DNA of 14,211 nucleotides from Actinomycetota bacterium (lineage in GTDB: Bacteria > Actinomycetota > Actinomycetes > Nanopelagicales > Nanopelagicaceae): the NCBI GenBank assembly GCA_947459935.1, contig CANHFN010000012.1, positions 1 through 14,211 of the forward strand, written 5' to 3'. The translations under genes and the position numbers were made by a program. Shown one piece after another: positions 7,136 to 13,343 of this stretch. The notes beneath the pieces are model-generated. The model was not told the DNA's origin. It did not search any database and saw only the letters and a program-made list of their open reading frames with translations. Each line of letters begins with the position of its first letter. Positions within the stretch are counted from its first letter, which is position 1.

Positions 7136-7976
7136 ATGGATACTGGGTGCACGCCCTCGAACTCTGCCGGCAGCAATTGCGCCAGTTGTGATCGCCTCTG
7201 CCTTGGCAGGTTCTGATTTCAATTGGTTTCGTGCTGCCTTAGCACTCAAAGTCGGCGTTTGGCTTCAGATCGGCGTGAACTTTGCAAACGACTACAGCGA
7301 TGGTGTTAAAGGAACGGATGAAAACCGAATCGGTCCAATTCGGCTTGTGGCAAGTGGATTAGCATCGGCTAAAGCGGTCAAGAATGCAGCTTTTCTTTCT
7401 TTTTTTATTGCAAGTATTGCGGGTGTTTGGTTATCCCTACTCACCTCTCCCGTTCTGATTCTTGTTGGGATGTTGGCAATCGCTGCAGCATGGGGTTACA
7501 CCGGCGGAAAGAATCCCTACGGTTATAGCGGTCTAGGCGAAGTTTCAGTTTTTACTTTCTTTGGTTTAGTAGCAACGATCGGCACTTATTACGTTCAAGC
7601 CGGAGAAATCACATTGCTAAGTTTTATAGTGGCAATCCCGATGGGTGCGCTTGCTTGTGCAATTCTGGCTGTAAACAATATTCGAGATCGTGCTCAAGAT
7701 GAACTATCTGGAAAGCGCACACTCGCAGTCAGGCTGGGTGACGTGAATGCACGGCTCTTTTATGTCTCGCTTTTGGTATTTGCTCACGTGGCAGCTATCG
7801 CAACTTTGATTCCTACTGCGTTGTTAACTTTAATGGCGGTGCCGATGAGCTACTCAATTTCGAAGTCGGTTCTCAGTGGTGTTTCAGGAAAAGACTTGAT
7901 TCCTGCCTTAGGTAGAACAGGTAAATTACAACTTGTCTTCGCAATACTCTTTGCCCTCGGGATAGCGATACAATAA
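7128..7976 (+). CDS. menA: 1,4-Dihydroxy-2-naphthoate polyprenyltransferase
   Basis: A UbiA-superfamily integral membrane prenyltransferase (282 aa) that attaches the polyprenyl tail to DHNA, giving demethylmenaquinone. The N-terminus GARPRTLPAAIAPV is diagnostic of MenA. The first Asp-rich motif is NFANDYSDGVKGTDENR (51-67), and the second is NNIRDRAQDE (183-192) followed by KRTLAVRLGD. These bind the Mg-diphosphate of the prenyl donor. Seven to nine hydrophobic helices are visible. I chose ATG 7128-7130 because AAAGG lies 8 nt upstream and the protein then begins as family members do. An upstream ATG at 7095 would add 11 residues lying inside menE. It overlaps menE by 8 bp and is followed after 4 bp by the PLDc_N-type gene. 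Confidence 0.95.
   Translation: MNKWILGARPRTLPAAIAPVVIASALAGSDFNWFRAALALKVGVWLQIGVNFANDYSDGVKGTDENRIGPIRLVASGLASAKAVKNAAFLSFFIASIAGVWLSLLTSPVLILVGMLAIAAAWGYTGGKNPYGYSGLGEVSVFTFFGLVATIGTYYVQAGEITLLSFIVAIPMGALACAILAVNNIRDRAQDELSGKRTLAVRLGDVNARLFYVSLLVFAHVAAIATLIPTALLTLMAVPMSYSISKSVLSGVSGKDLIPALGRTGKLQLVFAILFALGIAIQ
7969..7974 (+). promoter_or_regulatory. Possible -10 for a leaderless PLDc_N gene transcript
   Basis: TACAAT matches the TATAAT consensus at five of six positions and ends 6 nt before ATG 7981, the spacing expected if transcription begins at the start codon. There is no good -35 at 16-18 bp. It overlaps the menA stop codon. Confidence 0.3.
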
Positions 7977-7980
7977 ATTC

Positions 7981-8244
7981 ATGTCACGAGTACTGCCGAT
8001 TATTCTGGTCTTTGGTTTAACGATTTATGCGTTGATTGACTGTGCTCGAACAGATGAATCCCAAATCAAAACACTTCCTAAATGGGGATGGCTCCTTCTC
8101 ATAATTATTCTTGGACCTCAGGCACTTGCAATTGGTCCAATTGCATATTTAATCGCTGGAAGAAATAAGCCAAAGGGCCGCAAAGCACCTAAGCGTCGAA
8201 TATTGCCGCCTGATGATGATCCAGATTTCTTAGGAAAACTCTAA
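7981..8244 (+). CDS. Small PLDc_N-type membrane protein, function unknown
   Basis: An 87-aa protein with two hydrophobic segments, about residues 3-20 and 33-60. The first ends in the family-like ALIDCARTDE, and the second runs through LPKWGW to GPIAYLIAGR. This two-helix layout, with D-x-x-R-T and a terminal L-x-x-GR, is that of the PLDc_N domain (the N-terminal region of cardiolipin synthases), here standing alone without any catalytic HKD domain. A basic stretch (KPKGRKAPKRR) and an acidic tail (DDDPDF) follow, probably cytoplasmic. It begins 4 bp after the menA stop without a Shine-Dalgarno, so it is either coupled to menA or leaderless from TACAAT. Stand-alone PLDc_N proteins have no firmly assigned role. 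The position between menaquinone and cytochrome c maturation genes suggests a membrane or respiratory accessory role, but that is inference. Confidence 0.8.
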   Translation: MSRVLPIILVFGLTIYALIDCARTDESQIKTLPKWGWLLLIIILGPQALAIGPIAYLIAGRNKPKGRKAPKRRILPPDDDPDFLGKL

Positions 8245-9131
8245 AGACCTGAATAAGTATGTTTTCCAGTACCCCAGACATTTACATACACATAGTTAAA
8301 TAAGAATGTAGAACCTGCAAATAAACATAACCATGCAGCTCTACGTCCACGCCATCCAACAGTTACGCGGGCATGTAAATATGCGGCATATGCGACCCAA
8401 GTAATAAATGCCCAAGTTTCCTTTGGATCCCAACCCCAGTAGCGACCCCAAGCACTTTCGGCCCAAATCGCTCCAGCAATAACTGCAAAAGTCCACAAAG
8501 GAAACACAAAGGCAACTAATCTGTAGGACAGTTGATCCAATACTTCTAGCGACGGAAGTCGTTTGGCCCATCCAGTTCGCTCGCCTTTTGACTCCATTTT
8601 ATCCAAATACAAATAAGCAGTTGCAATTACATTTGATAGTAAGAAGACACCACCGGAAATGATTGCGGCTGAAACATGGATCACTAGCCATGGTGATTTT
8701 AGAGCTGGGACTAGAGGCGCGCTCGGAACATATAAAACAGTCACAGCTGTTCCAAGAGTTAGCAAGACTGAAATCGAAATGAGCAATCCAAGCCAACGGA
8801 GATCATATTTACGCAAAGCGCCCAAATATGCACCGGTAAATGCAAGAGCACCTGTAATTGAGAATTCATACATGTTGCCCCATGGCACACGCCCTGCTGA
8901 AACTCCTCGAACAATTACGCCCGCGAACAAGAGGACAAATCCTAAAATCATCATCGCTGTTGCAATACGTGCAACTTTTTCAGTTCGCGAGTAATCCATA
9001 GTTTTTGTTGTGCTGTTTGGAACCTTCACCGCCCATGCGGTTTCAATTGCATGCGCAATAAATGACAATGTATAGACAGCCATTGCTGAGTAAACAAGAT
9101 AGTTTGAGAGGAAAGCCCACGTGCGTGACAT
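8241..9131 (-). CDS. ccsB: System II cytochrome c biogenesis protein CcsB/ResC (CcsA family)
   Basis: A polytopic membrane protein (296 aa, about eight hydrophobic segments) of the haem-handling CcmC/CcsA superfamily. Together with ResB it exports haem and ligates it to apocytochrome c outside the membrane. The Trp-rich WWD signature WGRYWGWDPKETW is at 228-240. Conserved histidines that may ligate haem are His152 (VIHVSA), His253 (YLHAR) and His291 (GKHTYSG). GNMYEF at 85-90 is also typical. In Actinobacteria this CcsA-family member is usually named CcsB or ResC. Its ATG directly follows the resB stop with no spacing. It is the last gene of the five-gene operon. Its stop codon overlaps that of the convergent PLDc_N gene by 4 bp, leaving no room for a terminator between them. 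Confidence 0.93.
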   Translation of the reverse strand: MSRTWAFLSNYLVYSAMAVYTLSFIAHAIETAWAVKVPNSTTKTMDYSRTEKVARIATAMMILGFVLLFAGVIVRGVSAGRVPWGNMYEFSITGALAFTGAYLGALRKYDLRWLGLLISISVLLTLGTAVTVLYVPSAPLVPALKSPWLVIHVSAAIISGGVFLLSNVIATAYLYLDKMESKGERTGWAKRLPSLEVLDQLSYRLVAFVFPLWTFAVIAGAIWAESAWGRYWGWDPKETWAFITWVAYAAYLHARVTVGWRGRRAAWLCLFAGSTFLFNYVYVNVWGTGKHTYSGL

Positions 9132-10604
9132 CTACTTCTCCCCCTTTAGCATCTGAACAAACTGTTCTAATTCAAGATCTAATCCCGGAGCGGCATTCTT
9201 TGCCAATCCAGCAACTTCAACTTCTGATCCAACTCGAATCCAAATACGTCGTCTGCGCGTAAACAGCGATGCGAGTAATCCAAGGATGGCAACAATACCG
9301 CCCAATAACGCAAGATTCTTTCCAGGATCTGCAACAAAATTGAGGTTTACCCATTGAATGTAACCTTCAAAAGTTATTGATCCTTGTGCATAAACAAAGG
9401 TTTCTCCTGGTTTCAGAGTCTTGAGCCCGATTTGTTGCATCGAAGAAGTATCGATTCTGTACACCGATTGTGGAATACCCGAGTCCAGTCCCAAATCGCC
9501 AACCCAAGCAGCTAAAAGTAATCGCGGATCTAGAGCTTTTGGAAATGCACTAAGGGCACCGCCTCCATCTGGTGCTCTTGTATAGGTTGGAACAAAGGAC
9601 CCGACAAATCCAACTTGCGGATTGGCATCTGGAACTTTAATCGCACCGATAGACCGTAAATTTGAATCTTGTGGCAAAAAGGGCACAGGTCCTTGAAATG
9701 CAACATCACCCTTTGAATCTCTCACTGTGACTACAGGTGAATAACCATTTGCTTGCAAGTAAATACGGGTACTCCCAATAGTGAGAGGACTGTTCACTTT
9801 AATAACTTTCTTTTCTATTACTGAAGATCCATCTCGTAGCAGGGAAATATTTAAAGTGTAATCTTCTGGTGCGTTTGTTTCCACGTTGTACTCGGCTACG
9901 AACTTATCTGCTGTGAGCATGAAGGTTGGGAGATTGCCGTCCTGGTAAAGCTTTCCATACCTTAAGGTGTCATAGCTTGTTGGTGTATTTACGAATCTTT
10001 CACCAACATTAACAATTGCTTCACCGCGCATTCCAAACAATGAACTAAAACTAATTCCCAGCAATACCAGAATAAGAGCTAGGTGAAATAACAGATTTCC
10101 GGTTTCGCGAGTAAAACCCTTTTCTGCCGAGATTGATCCATCTTTTTCTAGGATCCTGAAGCGGTTTGATTTAAACCAAACACGTGCGATGTCTAATTCA
10201 TTTCCATTGGCTACCCATGATGAATGATGTTCCATTCTTGACAGATTCTTTGGTGTGGCAGGCGGCAATGCACGGGCTGCTCGAAAGTGCTCAAATGTCC
10301 TCGGTAGTACACATCCAATGAGTGATATGAACAAGAGGATATAAATAGCACTAAACCAAGGTGATCCGTATACGTCAAAAAGTGAAAAGCGATCCATCCA
10401 TCGTGCCGCTTCAGGTGAATCTTTGAAGTATTGGGTCACTTGAATAGGGTTTTGGGTGCGTTGGGGAATCAAAGACCCTGGAATTGCAGCCACTCCAAGC
10501 ATCAATAACAAAACAAGTGCAGTACGCATGCTGGTTAGTTGGCGCCATGAGTAACGCAAAAGGCCAACGCTATCTAGCTCAGGTAACTCTGTTTGTTGAC
10601 TCAT
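9132..10604 (-). CDS. resB: Cytochrome c biogenesis protein ResB
   Basis: A ResB/Ccs1-family protein (490 aa), partner of CcsB in the system II cytochrome c synthase. The topology is typical: hydrophobic helices near residues 28-44, 83-100 and 168-190, then a long extracytoplasmic domain from about 190 to 430, a final helix near 431-448 and a basic cytoplasmic tail. His174 at the start of helix 3 (LLFHLALILV) is a candidate haem ligand. The N-terminal LRYSWRQLTSMRTAL followed by IPGSLIPQR is highly characteristic. I chose ATG 10602-10604 because it overlaps the ccdA stop as TGATG and has GGTG 5 nt upstream. An in-frame ATG at 10664 would add 20 residues inside ccdA without family similarity. 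Confidence 0.94.
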   Translation of the reverse strand: MSQQTELPELDSVGLLRYSWRQLTSMRTALVLLLMLGVAAIPGSLIPQRTQNPIQVTQYFKDSPEAARWMDRFSLFDVYGSPWFSAIYILLFISLIGCVLPRTFEHFRAARALPPATPKNLSRMEHHSSWVANGNELDIARVWFKSNRFRILEKDGSISAEKGFTRETGNLLFHLALILVLLGISFSSLFGMRGEAIVNVGERFVNTPTSYDTLRYGKLYQDGNLPTFMLTADKFVAEYNVETNAPEDYTLNISLLRDGSSVIEKKVIKVNSPLTIGSTRIYLQANGYSPVVTVRDSKGDVAFQGPVPFLPQDSNLRSIGAIKVPDANPQVGFVGSFVPTYTRAPDGGGALSAFPKALDPRLLLAAWVGDLGLDSGIPQSVYRIDTSSMQQIGLKTLKPGETFVYAQGSITFEGYIQWVNLNFVADPGKNLALLGGIVAILGLLASLFTRRRRIWIRVGSEVEVAGLAKNAAPGLDLELEQFVQMLKGEK

Positions 10605-11329
10605 CAAATCACCGGAATGAAATCTGAAATTAGGGAGCGCATGGAATTCATTATCTGACTCCACAACCCTAGGACCTGTAAAACCCCGATCGTTATCAAG
10701 AAGATTCCACCAACTTTAGAAATAATGTCGCCGCGTCGATAAATGATTGACCTTAACTTTGCTGACTTATCTATTGAAAGTCCAGAGAGAATAAATGGAA
10801 GACCTAAGCCTAGGCAGTACCCGAATGAGAGAACAGCTCCACGAATAGCACTAGATTCTTGGAAGGCCAATGTTTGCACTGCTGCCAGTGCCGGACCAAT
10901 ACAAGGCGTCCACCCAATCCCAAACAGGACACCAAGAAGTGGCGCGCCAAGTAATCCTCCAGTAGTTCGCATTTTTGGTCTAATGGTTGGAGAAAATGGA
11001 AAGCGGCCGTAGAAAATAAAGCCCAGGAAAATTGTTACGATACCCAGTATCCGAGAAATAATTTCCTCGTTAGCAGACAAGGTGTTCCCAAGTCCGCCAA
11101 AAATTGCACCGAACGAGACAAAAACTGCGCTAAATCCCAATACAAAGAGAAAAGATCCCAGTAAGACCTTTCCACGGCTTACTGAAAATCCTGCTGCAAA
11201 CGAAAGATAACCAGGCACCAACGGCAAAACACACGGTGATAGAAAGGAAATCACGCCAGCTATAAATGCAAAGGGGAATGCCGTTAAAAGAAACCCTGAA
11301 AAGATTTGCTCAACAAAGAAATCTTTCAT
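10604..11329 (-). CDS. ccdA: Thiol:disulfide transporter CcdA
   Basis: A DsbD-transmembrane-domain family protein (241 aa, six hydrophobic segments) that carries electrons from cytoplasmic thioredoxin across the membrane to the extracytoplasmic thioredoxin-like partner. The two redox cysteines are present: Cys33 in FLSPCVLPLVPGYLSF, and Cys143 in GWTPCIGPAL. The first begins helix 1 and the second helix 4, the pseudo-symmetric arrangement of the family. The start codon overlaps the stop of the upstream lipoprotein gene (ATGA), and its stop touches the resB start (TGATG). It therefore sits between its presumed redox partner and the cytochrome assembly machinery, which must receive reduced apocytochrome cysteines. 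Confidence 0.95.
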   Translation of the reverse strand: MKDFFVEQIFSGFLLTAFPFAFIAGVISFLSPCVLPLVPGYLSFAAGFSVSRGKVLLGSFLFVLGFSAVFVSFGAIFGGLGNTLSANEEIISRILGIVTIFLGFIFYGRFPFSPTIRPKMRTTGGLLGAPLLGVLFGIGWTPCIGPALAAVQTLAFQESSAIRGAVLSFGYCLGLGLPFILSGLSIDKSAKLRSIIYRRGDIISKVGGIFLITIGVLQVLGLWSQIMNSMRSLISDFIPVI

Positions 11330-11862
11330 TCCGTACTCACTCTTTCTATCAACTGCGTAAGAGAGGCCACCGTGATTACTCCTGAAATGCGCGCTGCTAC
11401 TAAACCATTCTTATCCAGAATTACTGTTGTGGGAATGGCATTTGCAGGCAAGGAGCCCTTGAAACCAATCAATATTGAATCATCAATAATCGTTGGATAG
11501 GGCAGTTTGAATCGTCGAGCAAAAGCTTCGGCATTTGCGGGATTGTCACGAGTTAAAATCCCAATAAAAGCAACATTAGGATACTTAATTGCCAAAGATG
11601 CAAGGGCTGGTGCTTCTGCTCTACATGGGGCGCACCACGATGCCCAAACGTTTACAACCGCAACTTTGTCTTTTGTGTAGGTGTAGTTAGTCCCAGATAA
11701 GGTCAATCCAGTAATTGTTGGAGCAATTTTCCTATCTGCAATTTTTATGAAAGTTGTAGATCCATCACCAGAGACAAAGCTCTCCTCTGATGATGATTCC
11801 CCGCCTCCGCTACATCCGGTGAGTGCAATTGCGAGAGCAATCAAGAGTGCTACTTTTTTCAT
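11326..11862 (-). CDS. resA: ResA/TlpA-type thioredoxin-like lipoprotein
   Basis: A thioredoxin-fold protein (178 aa) with a lipoprotein signal: a basic MKK start, a short hydrophobic core and lipobox LTGC, with Cys17 as the lipidated residue. A Ser/Gly-rich linker (18-30) leads to the domain. The active site is ASWCAPC (Cys77, Cys80), and the cis-proline loop is AIPTT (Pro144). By family analogy it is anchored on the outer face of the membrane and reduces the CxxCH cysteines of apocytochrome c, being itself reduced by CcdA, which the next gene encodes with a 4-bp overlap. The ATG overlaps the stop of the upstream phosphatase gene by one base (TAATG). ResA and TlpA subfamilies cannot be separated by eye. 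Confidence 0.92.
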   Translation of the reverse strand: MKKVALLIALAIALTGCSGGGESSSEESFVSGDGSTTFIKIADRKIAPTITGLTLSGTNYTYTKDKVAVVNVWASWCAPCRAEAPALASLAIKYPNVAFIGILTRDNPANAEAFARRFKLPYPTIIDDSILIGFKGSLPANAIPTTVILDKNGLVAARISGVITVASLTQLIERVSTE

Positions 11863-12485
11863 TAATTTTTTTCGGGCAATAGATGACGAGCTGGTTCAGA
11901 GTAAGACAATCCAGAAATAACACCCTCTTCATCAAAGTGAATACTTGTGACTGAAGCAAGTGTGCATTCACGTTTACGGGGATCATGCAAAAGACGTCGA
12001 TTTTCAATAGCACTTCGCAAAATCCAAATTGGTAGCTGATGAGATACACAGATTGCATCTTTACCGTTTGCTGCCTTGTGAGCTGCAAATACCGCAGCAA
12101 GCATGCGATTGATTTGTTGATCGTATGGTTCGCCCCATGATGGTTTCCATGGATTCCAAAGGTGCTTCCATGCCGCCGGATGTCGCAAAACCCCATCCCC
12201 CACACCAAAAGGTTTTCCTTCAAAAATATTTGCTGCCTCGATTAAACGCTCATCGGTAGTAATTGCAATATTGTGAGCTGCAGCTATAGGTGCGGCTGTC
12301 TCCTGTGCACGTTGCAAGGGTGAAACATAGAGTGCTCCTAAATCAAGAGCCTTCGACCATTCGCCAATTGTGCGAGCCATCTCTTGTCCACGATCAGATA
12401 ACCGCCAACCTGGTTGGCGACCGTACAAAATCTTGTCAGGATTATGGACTTCCCCGTGGCGGACCACATGCACTGTTGAACTCAT
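11862..12485 (-). CDS. Histidine phosphatase family protein (phosphoglycerate mutase-like)
   Basis: A branch-1 histidine phosphatase (207 aa). The phospho-acceptor motif is VVRHGEVHNP (Arg9-His10-Gly11). The second arginine is Arg59 (SPLQRAQET), the acid Glu83 lies in LIEAANIFEG, and the second catalytic histidine is His149 (VSHQLPIW). The substrate cannot be predicted: the family ranges from phosphoglycerate mutases to phosphatases of small metabolites or proteins. It leads the cytochrome c maturation operon, as I recall Rv0525 does in M. tuberculosis. ATG 12483-12485 is chosen because the protein then begins close to the RHG motif and a promoter-like TATGCT lies 6 nt upstream. The frame is open to an ATG at 12542, but that extension would overlap the divergent HAD gene start. 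No Shine-Dalgarno is visible, so it is probably leaderless. Confidence 0.9.
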   Translation of the reverse strand: MSSTVHVVRHGEVHNPDKILYGRQPGWRLSDRGQEMARTIGEWSKALDLGALYVSPLQRAQETAAPIAAAHNIAITTDERLIEAANIFEGKPFGVGDGVLRHPAAWKHLWNPWKPSWGEPYDQQINRMLAAVFAAHKAANGKDAICVSHQLPIWILRSAIENRRLLHDPRKRECTLASVTSIHFDEEGVISGLSYSEPARHLLPEKN

Positions 12486-12491
12486 TGGGAA

Positions 12492-12519
12492 AGCATAAAG
12501 CGTCCCGAAACCCCGTCTA
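12492..12519 (-). promoter_or_regulatory. Candidate promoter of the cytochrome c maturation operon
   Basis: On the minus strand, TAGACG (rc of 12514-12519), a 16-bp spacer and TATGCT (rc of 12492-12497) resemble a vegetative promoter. The -10 ends 6 nt before the ATG, so transcription would start at or next to the start codon, matching the missing ribosome binding site. Visual call only. Confidence 0.4.
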
Positions 12520-12535
12520 TCGCTAAGGTAGTGAC

Positions 12536-13303
12536 ATGGCACTCACAGGCAAACGAGCTGCCTTCTTTGATGTCGATAACACGCTTATACGAGGCTCAAC
12601 CATTTATTTCTTGGGGCGAGGGATGTATCAACGTGGTTACTTCACTAAGAAGGATATTTCGCGTTTCGTTTTGGCCAACCTGAGATTTCGCTTAACGGGA
12701 AAAGAAAATAAAGAAGAGATCCAACGTTTTCAGGATTCCGCCACCGAATTCATCGGCGGACATAACGTCAAAGATATAGAAACAATTGCTCAGGAAATTT
12801 ATGATGAATATGTATCACCTGCGATGTGGCAAGGAACAATTGATATCGCACAAAAACTTTACCAAGAAGGTGTTGAGGTCTACCTAGTAACGGCCGCACC
12901 AGAAGACATGGCCACTGTGATTGCCAAGAGATTGGGTTTAACTGGCGCTCTTGGAAGCCGAGCAGAGATCAAAGATGGTCATTACACGGGTCAGATGAAT
13001 GGACCCCTGTTGCACGGTAAAGAAAAAGCAGTCGCTGTACGAGAGCTAGCTGCGCAAAGAGGATTTAATCTAGAAGATTGTTTAGCTTTTTCCGATAGCA
13101 ATAATGATTTGCCACTTTTGCAATGCGTCGGTCATCCATCAGCAATTAATCCAGATGCACTATTGGGATTGAGAGCCATGGCTGAAGGTTGGCCAATACA
13201 TGATTTCCGACGTGCTCGCTTTATTGGTCGGGCAATTTCCCCAATCGTGGTTCGTCTTGCCGCGCTTGGCACTTGGTTGACCCCGCGTAAACGTCGAAGG
13301 TAA
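12536..13303 (+). CDS. HAD-IB family hydrolase (SerB-like phosphatase)
   Basis: A haloacid-dehalogenase superfamily phosphatase (255 aa) of subfamily IB. Motif I is FFDVDNTL (nucleophile Asp12, acid/base Asp14), motif II is LVTAAP (Thr119), motif III is probably Lys162 (HGKEKA), and motif IV is FSDSNNDLPLL (Asp187, Asp191). A helical cap lies between about 20 and 95. The relative I recall in M. tuberculosis is SerB1 (Rv0505c); whether the substrate is phosphoserine or another small phosphate ester is not decidable here. The C-terminus is unusual: residues 225-255 form a basic and hydrophobic segment ending RKRRR, which could bind membrane. AAGG lies 7 nt before the ATG. TAAGGT at 12524-12529 could alternatively be a -10 for a leaderless mRNA. 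It diverges from the phosphatase operon across 50 bp. Confidence 0.88.
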   Translation: MALTGKRAAFFDVDNTLIRGSTIYFLGRGMYQRGYFTKKDISRFVLANLRFRLTGKENKEEIQRFQDSATEFIGGHNVKDIETIAQEIYDEYVSPAMWQGTIDIAQKLYQEGVEVYLVTAAPEDMATVIAKRLGLTGALGSRAEIKDGHYTGQMNGPLLHGKEKAVAVRELAAQRGFNLEDCLAFSDSNNDLPLLQCVGHPSAINPDALLGLRAMAEGWPIHDFRRARFIGRAISPIVVRLAALGTWLTPRKRRR

Positions 13304-13334
13304 TTAACAAGAACCAGAGATATGCCAGTAATGT
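13304..13334 (+). promoter_or_regulatory. Possible promoter of the helicase-associated gene
   Basis: TTAACA (13304-13309), a long 19-bp spacer and TAATGT (13329-13334) lie in the 40-bp gap before ATG 13344. The -10 is 9 nt from the ATG, and an AGG lies 6 nt from it. Weak; read-through from the HAD gene is just as likely. Confidence 0.2.
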
Positions 13335-13343
13335 AGGCAAGTT

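Noticed and set aside
8659..8994. 111-codon open frame on the plus strand
   Set aside because: Antisense to ccsB, whose minus-strand reading contains conserved WWD-family features.
11810..12223. 137-codon open frame on the minus strand
   Set aside because: It overlaps the histidine phosphatase and the lipoprotein start in another frame of the same strand; its composition (Cys, His, Asn rich) is not protein-like for this genome.
12486..12542. N-terminal extension of the histidine phosphatase from an ATG at 12542
   Set aside because: It would overlap the start of the divergent HAD gene, adds 19 residues before the RHG motif without family similarity and removes the promoter-like TATGCT from upstream of the gene.
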